A stretch of DNA of 64,000 nt from the NCBI GenBank assembly GCA_938002605.1, contig CALLAF010000031.1, positions 1-64,000 on the forward strand, written 5' to 3'. Source of the stretch: an uncultured Paracoccaceae bacterium (GTDB lineage Bacteria; Pseudomonadota; Alphaproteobacteria; Rhodobacterales; Rhodobacteraceae). This document shows, piece by piece, positions 8,211 to 17,578 of the stretch. The position numbers and the translations under genes were made by a program. The notes beneath the pieces are model-generated. The model saw nothing but the letters and a program-made list of their open reading frames with translations, did not search any database and was not told where the DNA came from. Numbering within the stretch: position 1 is the stretch's first letter; the number at the start of each line of letters is the position of its first letter.

Positions 8211-9392
8211 ATGATCGCGTCTATTTTGCCAACTTATTCTCGTGCCCCGCTGACATTCGTGTCTGGCGAAGGGTCTTGGTTGACGGAACAAGACGGGCGC
8301 CGATTTTTGGATTTGGGCGCTGGTATTGCTGTGAATGCGCTGGGTCATGCCAACCCGGCCTTGGTCGAGGCGCTGACAACACAGGCCCAATCTATCTGGC
8401 ATCTTTCGAACCTCTATAACATTCCTGCCCAACAAAAACTGGCGGATGCGTTGGTCGGGGCGACCTTTGCGGATACGGTGTTTTTTACCAACTCTGGTAC
8501 CGAGGCATGTGAATTGGCCGTGAAAATGGCCCGCAAATATTGGTTCGACAAAGGTCAGCCAGAGCGTGTTGAGATTATCACTTTTTCTGGATCGTTTCAT
8601 GGCCGCTCAGCCGCTGGCATTGCCGCCGCGGGGTCCGAAAAAATGACCAAAGGGTTTGGGCCTTTGTTGCCCGGGTTTACCCATTTGGAATTTGGCGACA
8701 TGGCCGCGCTGAAAACTGCTTTAAATGACACAACAGCCGCCGTCATGATCGAGCCCGTGCAGGGCGAGGGCGGTATTCGCCCCGTGCCTGACGCCGATTT
8801 GAAGGCGATGCGTGAACTATGTGATGCGCATGGGGCCTTGCTAATCTTTGATGAGGTCCAATGCGGCATGGGCCGGACCGGCAAGCTGTTCGCGCATGAA
8901 TGGGCCGGGATGACCCCAGACATCATGATGGTCGCCAAAGGTATCGGTGGCGGTTTCCCATTGGGCGCGGTGTTAGCAACGGAAAACGCCGCATCAGGCA
9001 TGACGGCGGGCACGCATGGGTCCACCTATGGCGGCAACCCATTGGCCTGCGCTGTTGGTGGTAAAGTGATGGAGATCGTCGCTGACGATGTATTCTTGGC
9101 CGATGTGAACCGTAAGGCAGGTTTTTTTCGTCAAAAACTTGAGGGTCTTGTCGCAGCCCACCCGGATGTTTTCGAAGAGGTGCGCGGATCAGGGCTTATG
9201 CTTGGGCTGAAATGCAACGCAGTGAATATCGATGTCGTAAATGCAGGCTATGCGCAGGGTGTGCTGACAGTGCCAGCCGCGGACAATGTGATCCGCCTAT
9301 TGCCTGCGCTGACGATCACTGACGCTGATATTGCGGCTGCCGTTGACAAAATCGACGCTGCTGCGGCACAGTTGAAAGGAGCCAATGCGTAA
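8211..9392 (+). CDS. argD: Acetylornithine/succinyldiaminopimelate aminotransferase
   Basis: A 393-residue class III PLP aminotransferase for the fourth step of arginine synthesis (N-acetylglutamate semialdehyde to N-acetylornithine). Family motifs are TFVSGEGSWLTEQDGRRFLDLGAGIAVNALGH, FFTNSGTEACELAVKMARKYW, SFHGRS, IEPVQGEGGI, LIFDEVQCGMGRTGKLFAHE and the PLP-lysine region MMVAKGIGGGFPLGA. HGSTYGGNPLACA is also present. The chosen ATG at 8211 has TAAGGA eight bases upstream and gives the normal N-terminus MIASILPTYSRAPLTF; longer in-frame extensions lack support. First gene of argD-GNAT-argF; the next gene overlaps it by 8 bp. Confidence 0.95.
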   Translation: MIASILPTYSRAPLTFVSGEGSWLTEQDGRRFLDLGAGIAVNALGHANPALVEALTTQAQSIWHLSNLYNIPAQQKLADALVGATFADTVFFTNSGTEACELAVKMARKYWFDKGQPERVEIITFSGSFHGRSAAGIAAAGSEKMTKGFGPLLPGFTHLEFGDMAALKTALNDTTAAVMIEPVQGEGGIRPVPDADLKAMRELCDAHGALLIFDEVQCGMGRTGKLFAHEWAGMTPDIMMVAKGIGGGFPLGAVLATENAASGMTAGTHGSTYGGNPLACAVGGKVMEIVADDVFLADVNRKAGFFRQKLEGLVAAHPDVFEEVRGSGLMLGLKCNAVNIDVVNAGYAQGVLTVPAADNVIRLLPALTITDADIAAAVDKIDAAAAQLKGANA

Positions 9393-9867
9393 TTACGATT
9401 TTCACCTGTTAACCAATGGCGACCTTGCCTTGCTGCGCGGCTGGTTTAACACCGCGCATGTTAAGGCATGGTGGCCCGACGCTGACAGGCAAATCGCACG
9501 CATTACGGACGACATGAAAAATCCCAGTATCAACATGCATATCGTCGGATTGTCGCAGCTCCCGTTTGCCTTTGTCTGTGATTTTGATGCCGGCACATCG
9601 GGTCGGCCAGAATTTACCGACCTGCCGGTGGGAAGTCGCGCGATGGAAACTTTCGTAGGTAATCCAGACTTTTTAGGGCCGGGACATGCGACAGGCTATA
9701 TCGAGGCATGGGTACGGGCGTTGCGCCGCAAATATACGCTTGTTGCGGTGGGGCCAAATACCACCGATACGCGGGCAATCGCGATTTTTCGCCAAGCGGG
9801 ATTTCACAATCGACGCCTTGCGCCAACGCGTGATGGCAAACTTGTTCAGGTGATGACACACCTTTGA
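9385..9867 (+). CDS. GNAT acetyltransferase (AAC(6')-like) inside the arginine operon
   Basis: A 160-residue GNAT-fold protein. The N-terminal [27 protein letters not shown] resembles aminoglycoside 6'-N-acetyltransferase-like and siderophore-acetyltransferase-like proteins. [16 protein letters not shown] and the late motif [18 protein letters not shown] correspond to the acetyl-CoA binding region and the closing strand-helix. Its ATG overlaps the argD stop region by 8 bp and argF follows 38 bp later, so it is cotranscribed with arginine genes. The real substrate is unknown. An antibiotic-resistance role should not be assumed; position suggests an arginine or ornithine-related amine. Confidence 0.8.
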   Translation: MRNYDFHLLTNGDLALLRGWFNTAHVKAWWPDADRQIARITDDMKNPSINMHIVGLSQLPFAFVCDFDAGTSGRPEFTDLPVGSRAMETFVGNPDFLGPGHATGYIEAWVRALRRKYTLVAVGPNTTDTRAIAIFRQAGFHNRRLAPTRDGKLVQVMTHL

Positions 9868-9905
9868 CTGACTGGCCGAAGGGCCCAACAAATAAAGCGA
9901 AACTT

Positions 9906-10811
9906 ATGACGCATTTTCTAGATATCCACACGACACCTGCGGAAGACCTGCATGAAATTATCCGCAATGGCCGCGCCATCAAAGATGCGCGCAAAGGCCA
10001 GCCAAAAGGTACGCCTGACGCAGATCAACCGTTGGCGAACCATATGGTCGCACTGATTTTTGAAAAGCCTTCAACACGGACCCGTGTATCGTTTGACGTG
10101 GGCGTTCGCCAAATGGGCGGACAAACAATGGTGCTTTCGGGCAGCGACATGCAGCTGGGACACGGCGAAACCATCGCTGATACTGCGCGCGTTTTGTCGC
10201 GCTATGTCGATATGATCATGATCCGCACGTTCGAAGAACAAACGCTGATGGAAATGGCCGAATATGCCAGCGTGCCGGTCATCAACGGGCTGACCAACCG
10301 CACGCATCCGTGCCAAATCATGGCCGATATCATGACGTTCGAAGAACATAACGGCCCGATCAAAGGCAAAAAAGTTGTTTGGTCAGGTGACGGGAACAAC
10401 GTGTTCACCAGCTTTGCCCATGCGGCCAAACAGTTTGATTTTGAATTGGTGTTCACCGGCCCAGAACCGCTTGATCCCGAGGATGGGGTGTCTGGGCTTT
10501 ATACAATCGAACGCGACCCGAATAGGGCCGTTGAGGGTGCTGATTTGGTGGTCACAGATACATGGGTGTCGATGCATGATCCGCAATCCGCACGTGAACG
10601 GCGCCATAACCAACTGCGGGGTTATCAGGTGAATGACGCTCTGATGTCCAAGGCCAAGGATGACGCATTATTCATGCATTGCCTGCCCGCCCACCGCGAC
10701 GACGAAGCCACCAGCAGCGTCATGGACGGCAAAAACTCAGTGATCTTCGACGAAGCTGAAAACCGGCTGCACGCACAAAAAGCGATCATGCGCTACTGTG
10801 TCGGGAAATAA
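9906..10811 (+). CDS. argF: Ornithine carbamoyltransferase
   Basis: A 301-residue cytoplasmic transcarbamylase that makes citrulline from ornithine and carbamoyl phosphate. The carbamoyl-phosphate motif is [13 protein letters not shown] and the ornithine-binding/catalytic motif is [32 protein letters not shown] and [12 protein letters not shown] are the other family blocks. The start at ATG 9906 gives the standard N-terminus [19 protein letters not shown]; an upstream TTG at 9864 overlapping the GNAT stop would add a non-homologous 14-residue tail. Third gene of the argD operon, followed by a strong hairpin terminator. Confidence 0.95.
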   Translation: MTHFLDIHTTPAEDLHEIIRNGRAIKDARKGQPKGTPDADQPLANHMVALIFEKPSTRTRVSFDVGVRQMGGQTMVLSGSDMQLGHGETIADTARVLSRYVDMIMIRTFEEQTLMEMAEYASVPVINGLTNRTHPCQIMADIMTFEEHNGPIKGKKVVWSGDGNNVFTSFAHAAKQFDFELVFTGPEPLDPEDGVSGLYTIERDPNRAVEGADLVVTDTWVSMHDPQSARERRHNQLRGYQVNDALMSKAKDDALFMHCLPAHRDDEATSSVMDGKNSVIFDEAENRLHAQKAIMRYCVGK

Positions 10812-10818
10812 GCGGGTG

Positions 10819-10840
10819 CGGGGCGGGATAACCCGCCCCG
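10819..10840 (+). terminator. Hairpin terminator after argF
   Basis: Nine-bp arms CGGGGCGGG (10819-10827) and CCCGCCCCG (10832-10840) with the loop ATAA, followed by gttcccatttt. It begins 8 bp after the argF stop and lies between argF and the convergent GlcG-like gene, so it may serve both strands. Confidence 0.75.
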
Positions 10841-10859
10841 GTTCCCATTTTAACGCCTG

Positions 10860-11285
10860 TTATTTTAAAGTGTCGGTGAAAGCGGTGACACCGGCTGTAG
10901 CTACTTCAAGATCCTGCGCAGGCGATCCAGAGCTGACGCCAATGCCGCCAACGACGGCATCATCCACCAAAACCGGAAGCCCGCCGCCAATCGCAACCAT
11001 GCGCCCGCCCAAAGTCGATGAAATGCTATGCGCGGGCTGACCGGGCTGATTGACCTCACCAAGAATGTGGGTGCCTTTACGGATGCCAACTGCGGTAAAG
11101 CTTTTGTCGATGGCAAGCTGAATGCTGGTGACCTTGCTATCATCCATCCGTTCAAACGCGATCAGATTGCCGCTTTCGTCGGTGACCGCAATGCACATCG
11201 GCACATTGATTTCTTTGGCTTTGGCCCGCGCGCCAGCAATCAATACGTAGGCATCGTCGATGCTAAGGCGGTTGATGGTAAGCAT
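10860..11285 (-). CDS. GlcG/HbpS-family heme-binding-like protein
   Basis: A 141-residue protein of the GlcG/HbpS (DUF336) family, small alpha/beta proteins that bind heme or degradation products in some members; many are cofactor-like accessories of glycolate or diol enzymes. Motifs: LSIDDAYVLIAGARAKAKEINVPM, AVTDESGNLIAFERMDDSK, IGGGLPVLVDDAVVGGIGVSSGSPAQDLEVA. A strong GGAGACC lies just upstream of the ATG at 11285. No glycolate oxidase genes are near, so the context gives no substrate. It is a complete single-domain member. Confidence 0.85.
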   Translation of the reverse strand: MLTINRLSIDDAYVLIAGARAKAKEINVPMCIAVTDESGNLIAFERMDDSKVTSIQLAIDKSFTAVGIRKGTHILGEVNQPGQPAHSISSTLGGRMVAIGGGLPVLVDDAVVGGIGVSSGSPAQDLEVATAGVTAFTDTLK

Positions 11286-11423
11286 TGTGGTCTCCTTAGT
11301 GGAACTGCGCTGATTTGCTTAGCGCGCAAAGTTGGTTTTTGCGATGTCTAAGGTCATATGAAAGCGGTATGAAGCCCCAAAACTGATTACGGGGACAGGT
11401 GCGGGAGCGGGCGCCGTGACGAC

Positions 11424-11849
11424 CTAAGCTGCAAAACTTTCGATAACTTGCTTCATGCCGGGGTCTTCGACAAGTTCAGCGGCCCGCGCGGGAGATGCCC
11501 AAATGCGGTCGCGGCGTTTTGCTTCGGGGTAGTTGTCGGATATTTTTTTGACTTTTAACGGAAATACTTTGATTTCGCAGGGAACCACAGACCCGTTGTT
11601 GAACCGTTTTTCACCTAAAAACGACTGTATCCCGGCGCAATCAACTGACGTTTTCTTAACGCCGCCTTCTTCCCAAGCTTCTTGTTGTGCGGCTTCGCGC
11701 AAGGTGAGCCCGTCGATGGGCCAGCCTTTAGGCAAAATCCAACGCCCTCTAGAACTACTGACAAGCAACACCTCTGTGCCGGCGTCACCTTCGCGATGAC
11801 ACAGGGCTGCGACCTGCAATACGGGTGGGTGTTTTATAAGAGGATGCAC
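11424..11849 (-). CDS. NUDIX hydrolase (diphosphoinositol-polyphosphate hydrolase-like)
   Basis: A 141-residue NUDIX protein. The Nudix box reads KGWPIDGLTLREAAQQEAWEEGGV, with the essential metal-binding EAWEEGGV. The normally conserved first Glu is Leu and the Arg is Gln, the variation seen in DIPP-like alphaproteobacterial members (LPKGWPxDGxxxxEAAxxEAWEEAGV). Such enzymes cleave nucleoside diphosphates linked to another moiety, or inositol pyrophosphates; the substrate here is unknown. It lies 106 bp downstream of hrpB on the same strand. Confidence 0.88.
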   Translation of the reverse strand: MHPLIKHPPVLQVAALCHREGDAGTEVLLVSSSRGRWILPKGWPIDGLTLREAAQQEAWEEGGVKKTSVDCAGIQSFLGEKRFNNGSVVPCEIKVFPLKVKKISDNYPEAKRRDRIWASPARAAELVEDPGMKQVIESFAA

Positions 11850-11955
11850 AGCATCCCGCCAAAATTATCTAACATAGAGGTCATATTGTGCCTGACAATC
11901 GTCTTATATTATTAACAATTTTCTAACACGGTGTGATTCGGAATGCAAATCACGC

Positions 11956-14361
11956 TCATGTGCCCCGCGGTTTTGCGCGCAATGTCGGGTCTGCTTGGGT
12001 CGGGTCTTCGGGCCACGGATGGCGCGGATAGCGCCCGCGCATATCGCGGCGCACATCGGCATAAGACGTCGCCCAAAATCCGACAATATCTTGCGTGACC
12101 TGCACTGGTTTTTGTCCGGGCGACAGTAATGTCACCCGCAACGGCGTTTGTCCTACTTTCGGATGCGTGGTGACCCCAAACATCTCTTGCAGGCGCAAGG
12201 TGATCCCCGGTGCTTCGCCGTCGTAATCAATTGGAATCTTGCGCCCAAGCGGGGTTGTGAAATGCACAGGCGCGGCATTGTCAAGCCGTTGCGTTTGTTG
12301 CCAATCCAGCATCGCACTTAGGGCAGGGAGCAGGTCAAATCCTTTCCAGTCGCCAGCAGAACGCACACCGCTCAGATGCGGCAATAGCCAAGAATCGAGA
12401 TCGGCCAATAACGCGATATCATCCATCGCAGGCAAATCATCCAAAAGCGCAACCCGCGCCCGAAACCGGTTCGCCGCAGCGCTTGGCCGTAGCCCCAATT
12501 GCCGCACCCCATCAAGCATAGCCTGCGCCACGGCGTCATCTGGGGCATCCGCCCAATTACGATCATCCAAGACCAGCGCACCAAACCGTTCTTGTCTGCG
12601 CGTCAAAACCCGATTTTCGCGTCGCGACCAAAGGCACAGGTCGGCCCAAGCGATCTGGTCGCTAAACACCTCGCGCAATTCGCTTTCGGTGATTGCGACG
12701 GCTTGTCTGACACGGGCTTCTCGGGTGTCGCCATCTAGATCGGTTGCCACGATCAGCCGTTGCCCTGCCAGAGGGTCGCTCGCGTCTAAGATCGCGCCTT
12801 TACCACCCGACAGCACATAGCGCGGGTCGTCGCCCTTGCGTCGCAGTCCCACGCGGTCGGGGTAGGCCAAGGCCGCCATCGCGGAAAGCGACATCGGTGA
12901 GGCTTTGGGCAGCCCTTTGGACAGGCGTGGAATTTCGGATTTGATTTGGGCCAGCGCCGCGTGGTTCACTTGCCCCGGCCCATCATAGCGCCCGCGCAAT
13001 GCAGAGATACGCAACGATAGATCGGACGGCGCGCCGCGCAGTGGGTCACGGGCAGCCAAAAGGGCCGCAAGCGGGGCGGCCTGTGCGCCGGCGACCTGCA
13101 ACATATGTGCAAGACGTGGGTGTAGGGGCAGGGCGGCCAATGCGCGCCCATGGGCGGTTATCCGAAGATCGTCATCCAATGCGCCAAGGCTTTGTAGGAG
13201 TGCGCGCGCTTCGTCCAAAGCTCCTGCAGGTGGTGGGGTGAGAAAACGCAGATCGTCACTGCCCCAAGACGCGATTTCAAGCGCGAGGCTGGCAAGATCA
13301 GCCGCCTCAATCTCGGCTGGGGCAAAGGCTGGCAATGCGCCTTCTTCGCCCTTCGTCCATAGGCAATAGGCGTCACCCGGCGCGACACGACCCGCGCGAC
13401 CTGCGCGCTGCGTAGCCTCGGCCCGGCTAACCCGTTCGGTCACGAGCCGTGACATCCCGGAACCGGGATCAAAGCGCGCGCGTCGCGCGCGGCCTGCATC
13501 GACGACCACACGAATATCTTGGATCGTCAGAGATGTTTCTGCGATAGAGGTTGAAAGCACAATTTTGCGCCCCGATCCGGTAGGGGCGATAGCGACGCGT
13601 TGGTCCTTGAATGGCAGCGCCCCATAAAGCGGGCGAATTTGGCAATCATCTGGCAGGCGCCCTGCAAGGTTTTGCGCAACGCGCCTGATTTCGCCTTCAC
13701 CGGGTAGAAAGACCAATAGACCACCTTGGGTTTGCGCCACAGCATCGACAATCAAATTAGCGGTAGCTTCTTCTAGCCGCGTGCCTTTGGGCAGGGATTT
13801 GGGCAGGTGGTGGGTGGTGACGGGGTAGGAGCGGCCTTTGGATGTTACGACTGGCGCATCATCAAGCATCGCGGCAACCGGGCCCGCGTCCAATGTCGCG
13901 GACATGACGACGACAATCAGATCGGGGCGTAGGATTTGGCGCGCCTCCCATGCGAGCGCGAGCCCAAGGTCGGCGTTGAGCGAGCGTTCGTGGAATTCAT
14001 CAAAGATAATTGCGCCGATCCCCGATAGGTCGGGGTCAGATTGGATCATCCGGGTCAGGATGCCTTCGGTAACAACTTCGATTTTGTTGCCCGGCTTGCT
14101 GTCGCCGCGCATACGGTAGCCGACGGATGCACCGGGCTTTTCGCCCAAACCTTCGGCCAGCCGGTCAGCGGCGGCGCGCACGGCAAGACGACGTGGTTCT
14201 AGCATGATGATTTTGCCGAGGGTGACGGCTGCCTCGAGCATCGCGAGCGGGACGCGCGTGGTTTTCCCGGCACCCGGTGGGGCTTGCAAAACGGCACAGC
14301 CCTGCGCACGGATGGCTGCAATCAAGTCGGGAAGAATAGGGTCAATTGGAAGCGCAGTCAT
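11956..14361 (-). CDS. hrpB: ATP-dependent helicase HrpB
   Basis: An 801-residue DExH-box helicase. Motif I is APPGAGKTTRVPLAML (about 27-42), motif Ia LEPRRLAVRAAADRLAEGLGE, motif II DEFHERS, motif III MSATLD and motif VI QRAGRAGRVAPGDAYCLW. HA2 and HrpB-specific C-terminal domains (YDGEAPGITLRLQEMFGVTTHPKVGQ, VTLLSPGQKPVQVTQDI) follow, and the protein ends with the usual RYPRHPWPEDPTQADPT. The motif II sequence DEFH rather than DEAH is typical for HrpB. It is a putative RNA helicase of poorly defined physiological role. Length is normal. rpmB lies upstream on the same strand, separated by a hairpin repeat. Confidence 0.95.
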   Translation of the reverse strand: MTALPIDPILPDLIAAIRAQGCAVLQAPPGAGKTTRVPLAMLEAAVTLGKIIMLEPRRLAVRAAADRLAEGLGEKPGASVGYRMRGDSKPGNKIEVVTEGILTRMIQSDPDLSGIGAIIFDEFHERSLNADLGLALAWEARQILRPDLIVVVMSATLDAGPVAAMLDDAPVVTSKGRSYPVTTHHLPKSLPKGTRLEEATANLIVDAVAQTQGGLLVFLPGEGEIRRVAQNLAGRLPDDCQIRPLYGALPFKDQRVAIAPTGSGRKIVLSTSIAETSLTIQDIRVVVDAGRARRARFDPGSGMSRLVTERVSRAEATQRAGRAGRVAPGDAYCLWTKGEEGALPAFAPAEIEAADLASLALEIASWGSDDLRFLTPPPAGALDEARALLQSLGALDDDLRITAHGRALAALPLHPRLAHMLQVAGAQAAPLAALLAARDPLRGAPSDLSLRISALRGRYDGPGQVNHAALAQIKSEIPRLSKGLPKASPMSLSAMAALAYPDRVGLRRKGDDPRYVLSGGKGAILDASDPLAGQRLIVATDLDGDTREARVRQAVAITESELREVFSDQIAWADLCLWSRRENRVLTRRQERFGALVLDDRNWADAPDDAVAQAMLDGVRQLGLRPSAAANRFRARVALLDDLPAMDDIALLADLDSWLLPHLSGVRSAGDWKGFDLLPALSAMLDWQQTQRLDNAAPVHFTTPLGRKIPIDYDGEAPGITLRLQEMFGVTTHPKVGQTPLRVTLLSPGQKPVQVTQDIVGFWATSYADVRRDMRGRYPRHPWPEDPTQADPTLRAKPRGT

Positions 14362-14387
14362 GCGTTTCTGTCTGGGCCATATGGGCG

Positions 14388-14436
14388 GGGTGGGTCAAGA
14401 CCCACCCTACGGGCGTAGGGTGGATTTCAATCCACC
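14388..14436 (-). repeat. Pair of GGTGGGTC/GGTGGATT hairpin repeats
   Basis: Two consecutive hairpins: GGGTGGGTC aa GACCCACCC (14388-14407) and GGTGGATT tc AATCCACC (14419-14436), separated by ctacgggcgta and followed by a T-rich tract. They sit between rpmB and hrpB. The second is nearly the same as the hairpin at 5454-5471. It probably terminates or stabilises the rpmB transcript. Confidence 0.65.
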
Positions 14437-14504
14437 TTTCCCTACAAAGAAAGACCCAGCCACCTTGCGGTCGCCGGGCCTTCAATCAGTTCTAAAAAGA
14501 TCGC

Positions 14505-14789
14505 TTAAGCAGCAGTTGCTTTTGTGATCTCTTTTTTCACTTTCAGCGCACCTTCTGAAAGTTCAGCGTCTTTAGCTTTCGCCATGAATGCGTCCAGACC
14601 ACCACGATGATCAACAGTACGCAAAGCAGCGTTAGAGATTTTGAATTTGAACGAACGGCCAAGCAGGTCAGACTGCAGCGTTACGTCCTGCAGGTTTGGT
14701 AAAAACCGACGGCGTGTACGGTTCTTGGCGTGGCTTACGTTGTTGCCCGACATCGGGCCTTTTCCGGTCAATTCGCAACGGCGCGACAT
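14505..14789 (-). CDS. rpmB: 50S ribosomal protein L28
   Basis: A 94-residue ribosomal protein of the large subunit. It starts [34 protein letters not shown], the canonical L28 N-terminus, and contains [25 protein letters not shown]. The C-terminal tail [12 protein letters not shown] is the extended alphaproteobacterial form. The ATG start is unambiguous. It is monocistronic in appearance, with hairpin repeats downstream. Confidence 0.97.
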   Translation of the reverse strand: MSRRCELTGKGPMSGNNVSHAKNRTRRRFLPNLQDVTLQSDLLGRSFKFKISNAALRTVDHRGGLDAFMAKAKDAELSEGALKVKKEITKATAA

Positions 14790-14944
14790 GGGCGTGTTCC
14801 TTGTCTTGTGGACGGCCTAAGACCAATTGGTCTGGCGTCCTGTGATAGGGTGATGGCCCTACCAAGGCAGGGTCGTGAATAAGATCAGCGCGAAATAGGC
14901 GGATTCCTTTGGCCCGTCAACCCGGTTTGCCGCCGATAGGGCGA

Positions 14945-15586
14945 TCAATTTGCCCAACTTAGCGGTGCTGGCAGTGCGGTCGCAGCGTAGTCGAGCCGAA
15001 ATACCCGCCTTGCCGTGGGGTTTGGGGCCGCAAGCGACCGGTGCAACGTCAACATCGGAAGAATCAAAATATCGCCGCGCGCCGCGCCGCATATCTGCGT
15101 CGGATAGCCCTTGGCGACCTGTGCCGCCATATCAGACTTTACGATGCCGGCCTTGTGGCTGCCGTTCGCGATTTCCATCGCGCCGCTATCTGCATCTGTG
15201 TCATCCATGTGCACCCGCACAAAAAGCATGTGTGTTAAAATCTCAATCGGAGGTTCGCAGTGCCAAGCCCCGTGCTTTTGTGACCAATTTTGAAACCCGG
15301 GCACATCGTCTCTGTCTTGTGTAGCGATTACCCTGTCTTGATGCCATGGCAAAGCCCAGTTTGTCTGGGCGGTCTTATTAAACGCAAGCGCACGTACAGG
15401 GCGCATCTTTGCTGCGACTTGTTGAATTTGCACATCCACAGGGGACAGCGCAGCCAGTAGGTGTGCGTCCAATGCGAGCCGGTTTCCGGGTCGTTGGGCC
15501 CCGTCGAAAAACGGATCAAGCTGGTGCAGGGCCTCTTGGCTTAAGGCCCCGCGCAGCCAGATTGGGGCGTCAATAACGCTGTCCAT
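14945..15586 (-). CDS. Phytanoyl-CoA dioxygenase (PhyH) family protein
   Basis: A 213-residue Fe(II)/2-oxoglutarate-type oxygenase of the PhyH family. The facial-triad region is visible as LPWHQDRVI (His, Asp two residues on), and the distal His in MLTLHRSLAAPN followed by RRVFRLDYA, where Arg would bind 2-oxoglutarate. FVRVHMDDTDADSGAMEIANGSHKAGIV is the family core. Substrate unknown. The start is ATG 15586, one base after the meaB stop (TAAT ATG), so the two are translationally coupled; the longer frame upstream overlaps meaB and is rejected. Confidence 0.85.
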   Translation of the reverse strand: MDSVIDAPIWLRGALSQEALHQLDPFFDGAQRPGNRLALDAHLLAALSPVDVQIQQVAAKMRPVRALAFNKTAQTNWALPWHQDRVIATQDRDDVPGFQNWSQKHGAWHCEPPIEILTHMLFVRVHMDDTDADSGAMEIANGSHKAGIVKSDMAAQVAKGYPTQICGAARGDILILPMLTLHRSLAAPNPTARRVFRLDYAATALPAPLSWAN

Positions 15587-15587
15587 A

Positions 15588-16586
15588 TTACGGCAATCGC
15601 GCTGCGCGGAGGCTTGCAAGAACCGCTTCGGCTGCGACTGTTGGCGTAGCTTTGCCTGCGCGTACATCGTTCTGGGCGCGTTGCATTTGGGCTTTGGTCG
15701 CGGGGTCGTCGATCAAAAGCTGGAGCAATCCTTGATGCACATCTTCGGTGAACCAATAGCTGGCTTGGTCTTGGCGTGTCTGATCCCAAATGCCGTTGTC
15801 ACGCCGCCAGTCCACAAGGGTTTGCATTTCTTGCCACGCGGTTTCCAGTCCGATGGTTTCTAACGCCGAAACGGTCAGTGCTTTGGGAAATCCGTCGGGA
15901 TCTTGCGGTCGTTTGCGCAGCAGCCGCAAGGCGCCAGCGTAATCTGCGCAGGTCCGGGTCGCTTGGGGTTTAAGATCGCCGTCCGCCTTATTCACCAAAA
16001 TTACGTCAGCCATTTCCATGATGCCGCGTTTGACCCCTTGCAATTCATCCCCGCCCGCGGGTGCAAGAAGCAGCAAGAACAGGTCCGACATCTGTGCAAC
16101 GACGGTTTCAGATTGGCCAACGCCCACGGTCTCAATCAGCACGATGTCATATCCGGCGGCTTCGCACAGCGCGACGGCCTCACGGGTGCGGCGGGCGACG
16201 CCTCCCAGTTGGGTCTGGCTGGGGGAGGGGCGGATAAACGCATTGGGATCGCGCGCCAGAAAATCCATGCGGGTTTTGTCGCCCAAGATCGATCCGCCTG
16301 ATCGCGCAGACGACGGGTCAACCGCCAAGACTGCGACACGCAATCCCTGTCCGGTCAACATCAGCCCAAAGCTTTCGATAAACGTCGATTTACCAACGCC
16401 CGGTGTGCCAGACAGGCCGATCCGCAAGGCCTGGCGGTCTGTGCCAAGTCGGGACAGAAGATCAAGCGCTTGGGCGCGGTGGTCGCTGCGTCCGCTTTCG
16501 ACCAAGGTAATCGCGCGGGCGAGGGCGCGGCGTTGTCCTGCGCGGACCCCATCTGCAAGTGCGGCGATATCAATGTCTTTGTTCAT
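15588..16586 (-). CDS. meaB: Methylmalonyl-CoA mutase-associated GTPase MeaB
   Basis: A 332-residue G3E-family GTPase (ArgK/MeaB) that gates adenosylcobalamin loading and protects methylmalonyl-CoA mutase in propionyl-CoA/ethylmalonyl-CoA metabolism. Walker A is GLSGTPGVGKSTFIESFG, then AVDPSSARSGGSILGDKTRM, ETVGVGQSE (switch region) and VNKADGD (NKxD). The C-terminal dimerisation helices end ASLRAARLP. The start at ATG 16586 (MNKDIDIAALADGV) is the natural one; the frame extends 14 codons upstream without homology. No mutase gene is in the window. Cotranscribed with the PhyH-type oxygenase. Confidence 0.93.
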   Translation of the reverse strand: MNKDIDIAALADGVRAGQRRALARAITLVESGRSDHRAQALDLLSRLGTDRQALRIGLSGTPGVGKSTFIESFGLMLTGQGLRVAVLAVDPSSARSGGSILGDKTRMDFLARDPNAFIRPSPSQTQLGGVARRTREAVALCEAAGYDIVLIETVGVGQSETVVAQMSDLFLLLLAPAGGDELQGVKRGIMEMADVILVNKADGDLKPQATRTCADYAGALRLLRKRPQDPDGFPKALTVSALETIGLETAWQEMQTLVDWRRDNGIWDQTRQDQASYWFTEDVHQGLLQLLIDDPATKAQMQRAQNDVRAGKATPTVAAEAVLASLRAARLP

Positions 16587-16734
16587 TCCGTATTCATATC
16601 GGCCCAAAGAAGGCTGTCCAGTGTGCAAGACAAACTTATTCGCCAGCGCGCCGCTTATCCGCGATCAATAGATGTTGCGGTGCGCCGGTGTTTTGTGTTG
16701 AAGCTTATGAAATAAATGCCGAGGCCGGATTGAT

Positions 16735-17415
16735 ATGTTTGCCAATGACACAGTGATATTTGAATTTAGAGGCCCGTTTGGGGTGAGGGTCGAAGTTGGG
16801 CAATCGCTGGGGATGTTGTTGCTGTTTCTTGTGGTGTTTTCTGGTGGTGATATTGTCCGCAGCCTGATTTTCGCGGCCATGCTGGTCACCGCGATCTTTT
16901 TGCATGAATTTGGGCATGCGGTCGGGTGTATCGCGCAGGGCGTGCCCGTGCGCCGTGTGATGATTAATGGTGGCGGTGGGTTTTGCGAACCTGCACGATC
17001 CCCGACACGGTATCAAAGTGAATTGATTGTTGCGATGGGGCCGCTGGTGAACCTTGCGCTTTGGGCGCTGTGTTCGCTTGGGGCAAAAATGATTTGGTCC
17101 GATGGTACCTACCCATCGCAAGCGATGATGATCATCGCGGGCTATCTGATGCAATTCGGGTTTTTGAACCTCGTTTTGTTTATTTTCAATATGATGCCTG
17201 TGCAGCCATTGGACGGGGGCAAGCTACTGCATCTCTTTTTGTTGCGGTTTTTGCGGCCGGGTACTGCGCATCGCGCAACAGGTGGAATTGGCCTTGTAGT
17301 GGCGGTCGCATGGATACCCGCGATCGTTATTGCCTACACAACGTTCGGTTGGGTGCTGTTTTTCATGCCCTCGATCATCGGACACTACCGGATGGCCAAA
17401 GGGCAATTATCGTGA
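16735..17415 (+). CDS. Site-2 protease family (M50) membrane metallopeptidase
   Basis: A 226-residue intramembrane zinc protease. The zinc motif HExxH is at residues 57-61 (FLHEFGHAVG) and the third ligand is in NMMPVQPLDGG (Asp160), the hallmark of the S2P/M50 family. There are five or six hydrophobic helices. No PDZ or CBS domain is present, so this is a minimal S2P core. Substrates are unknown; stand-alone members typically cut transmembrane anti-sigma factors or other single-pass proteins. It is a single gene, divergent from meaB, upstream of the YadA-like cluster. Confidence 0.88.
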   Translation: MFANDTVIFEFRGPFGVRVEVGQSLGMLLLFLVVFSGGDIVRSLIFAAMLVTAIFLHEFGHAVGCIAQGVPVRRVMINGGGGFCEPARSPTRYQSELIVAMGPLVNLALWALCSLGAKMIWSDGTYPSQAMMIIAGYLMQFGFLNLVLFIFNMMPVQPLDGGKLLHLFLLRFLRPGTAHRATGGIGLVVAVAWIPAIVIAYTTFGWVLFFMPSIIGHYRMAKGQLS

Positions 17416-17578
17416 CGGGGTGTTTGGGTACAGGCGCGAATTTGTCTTATCCAAAATTTAATGTGCTGAATTCGGCGGTAAGGTTGACCCAGCGGTATGT
17501 TGGGGTTAGCCGTGTAGAGGTCTAGAATTTAGTCGTTGCCCTATAGGCGATCATTTTTACGAGTTTAGAAGGTAAAAG

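Noticed and set aside
9385-9867. Aminoglycoside resistance gene
   Set aside because: Only general GNAT/AAC(6')-like similarity is visible and the operon context is arginine synthesis.
14859-15092. Minus-strand frame after phyH ending in a hydrophobic FALILFTTLPW
   Set aside because: It overlaps the phyH coding end in another frame, has no ribosome binding site at a sensible start and no family resemblance; only the last 28 codons are free of overlap.
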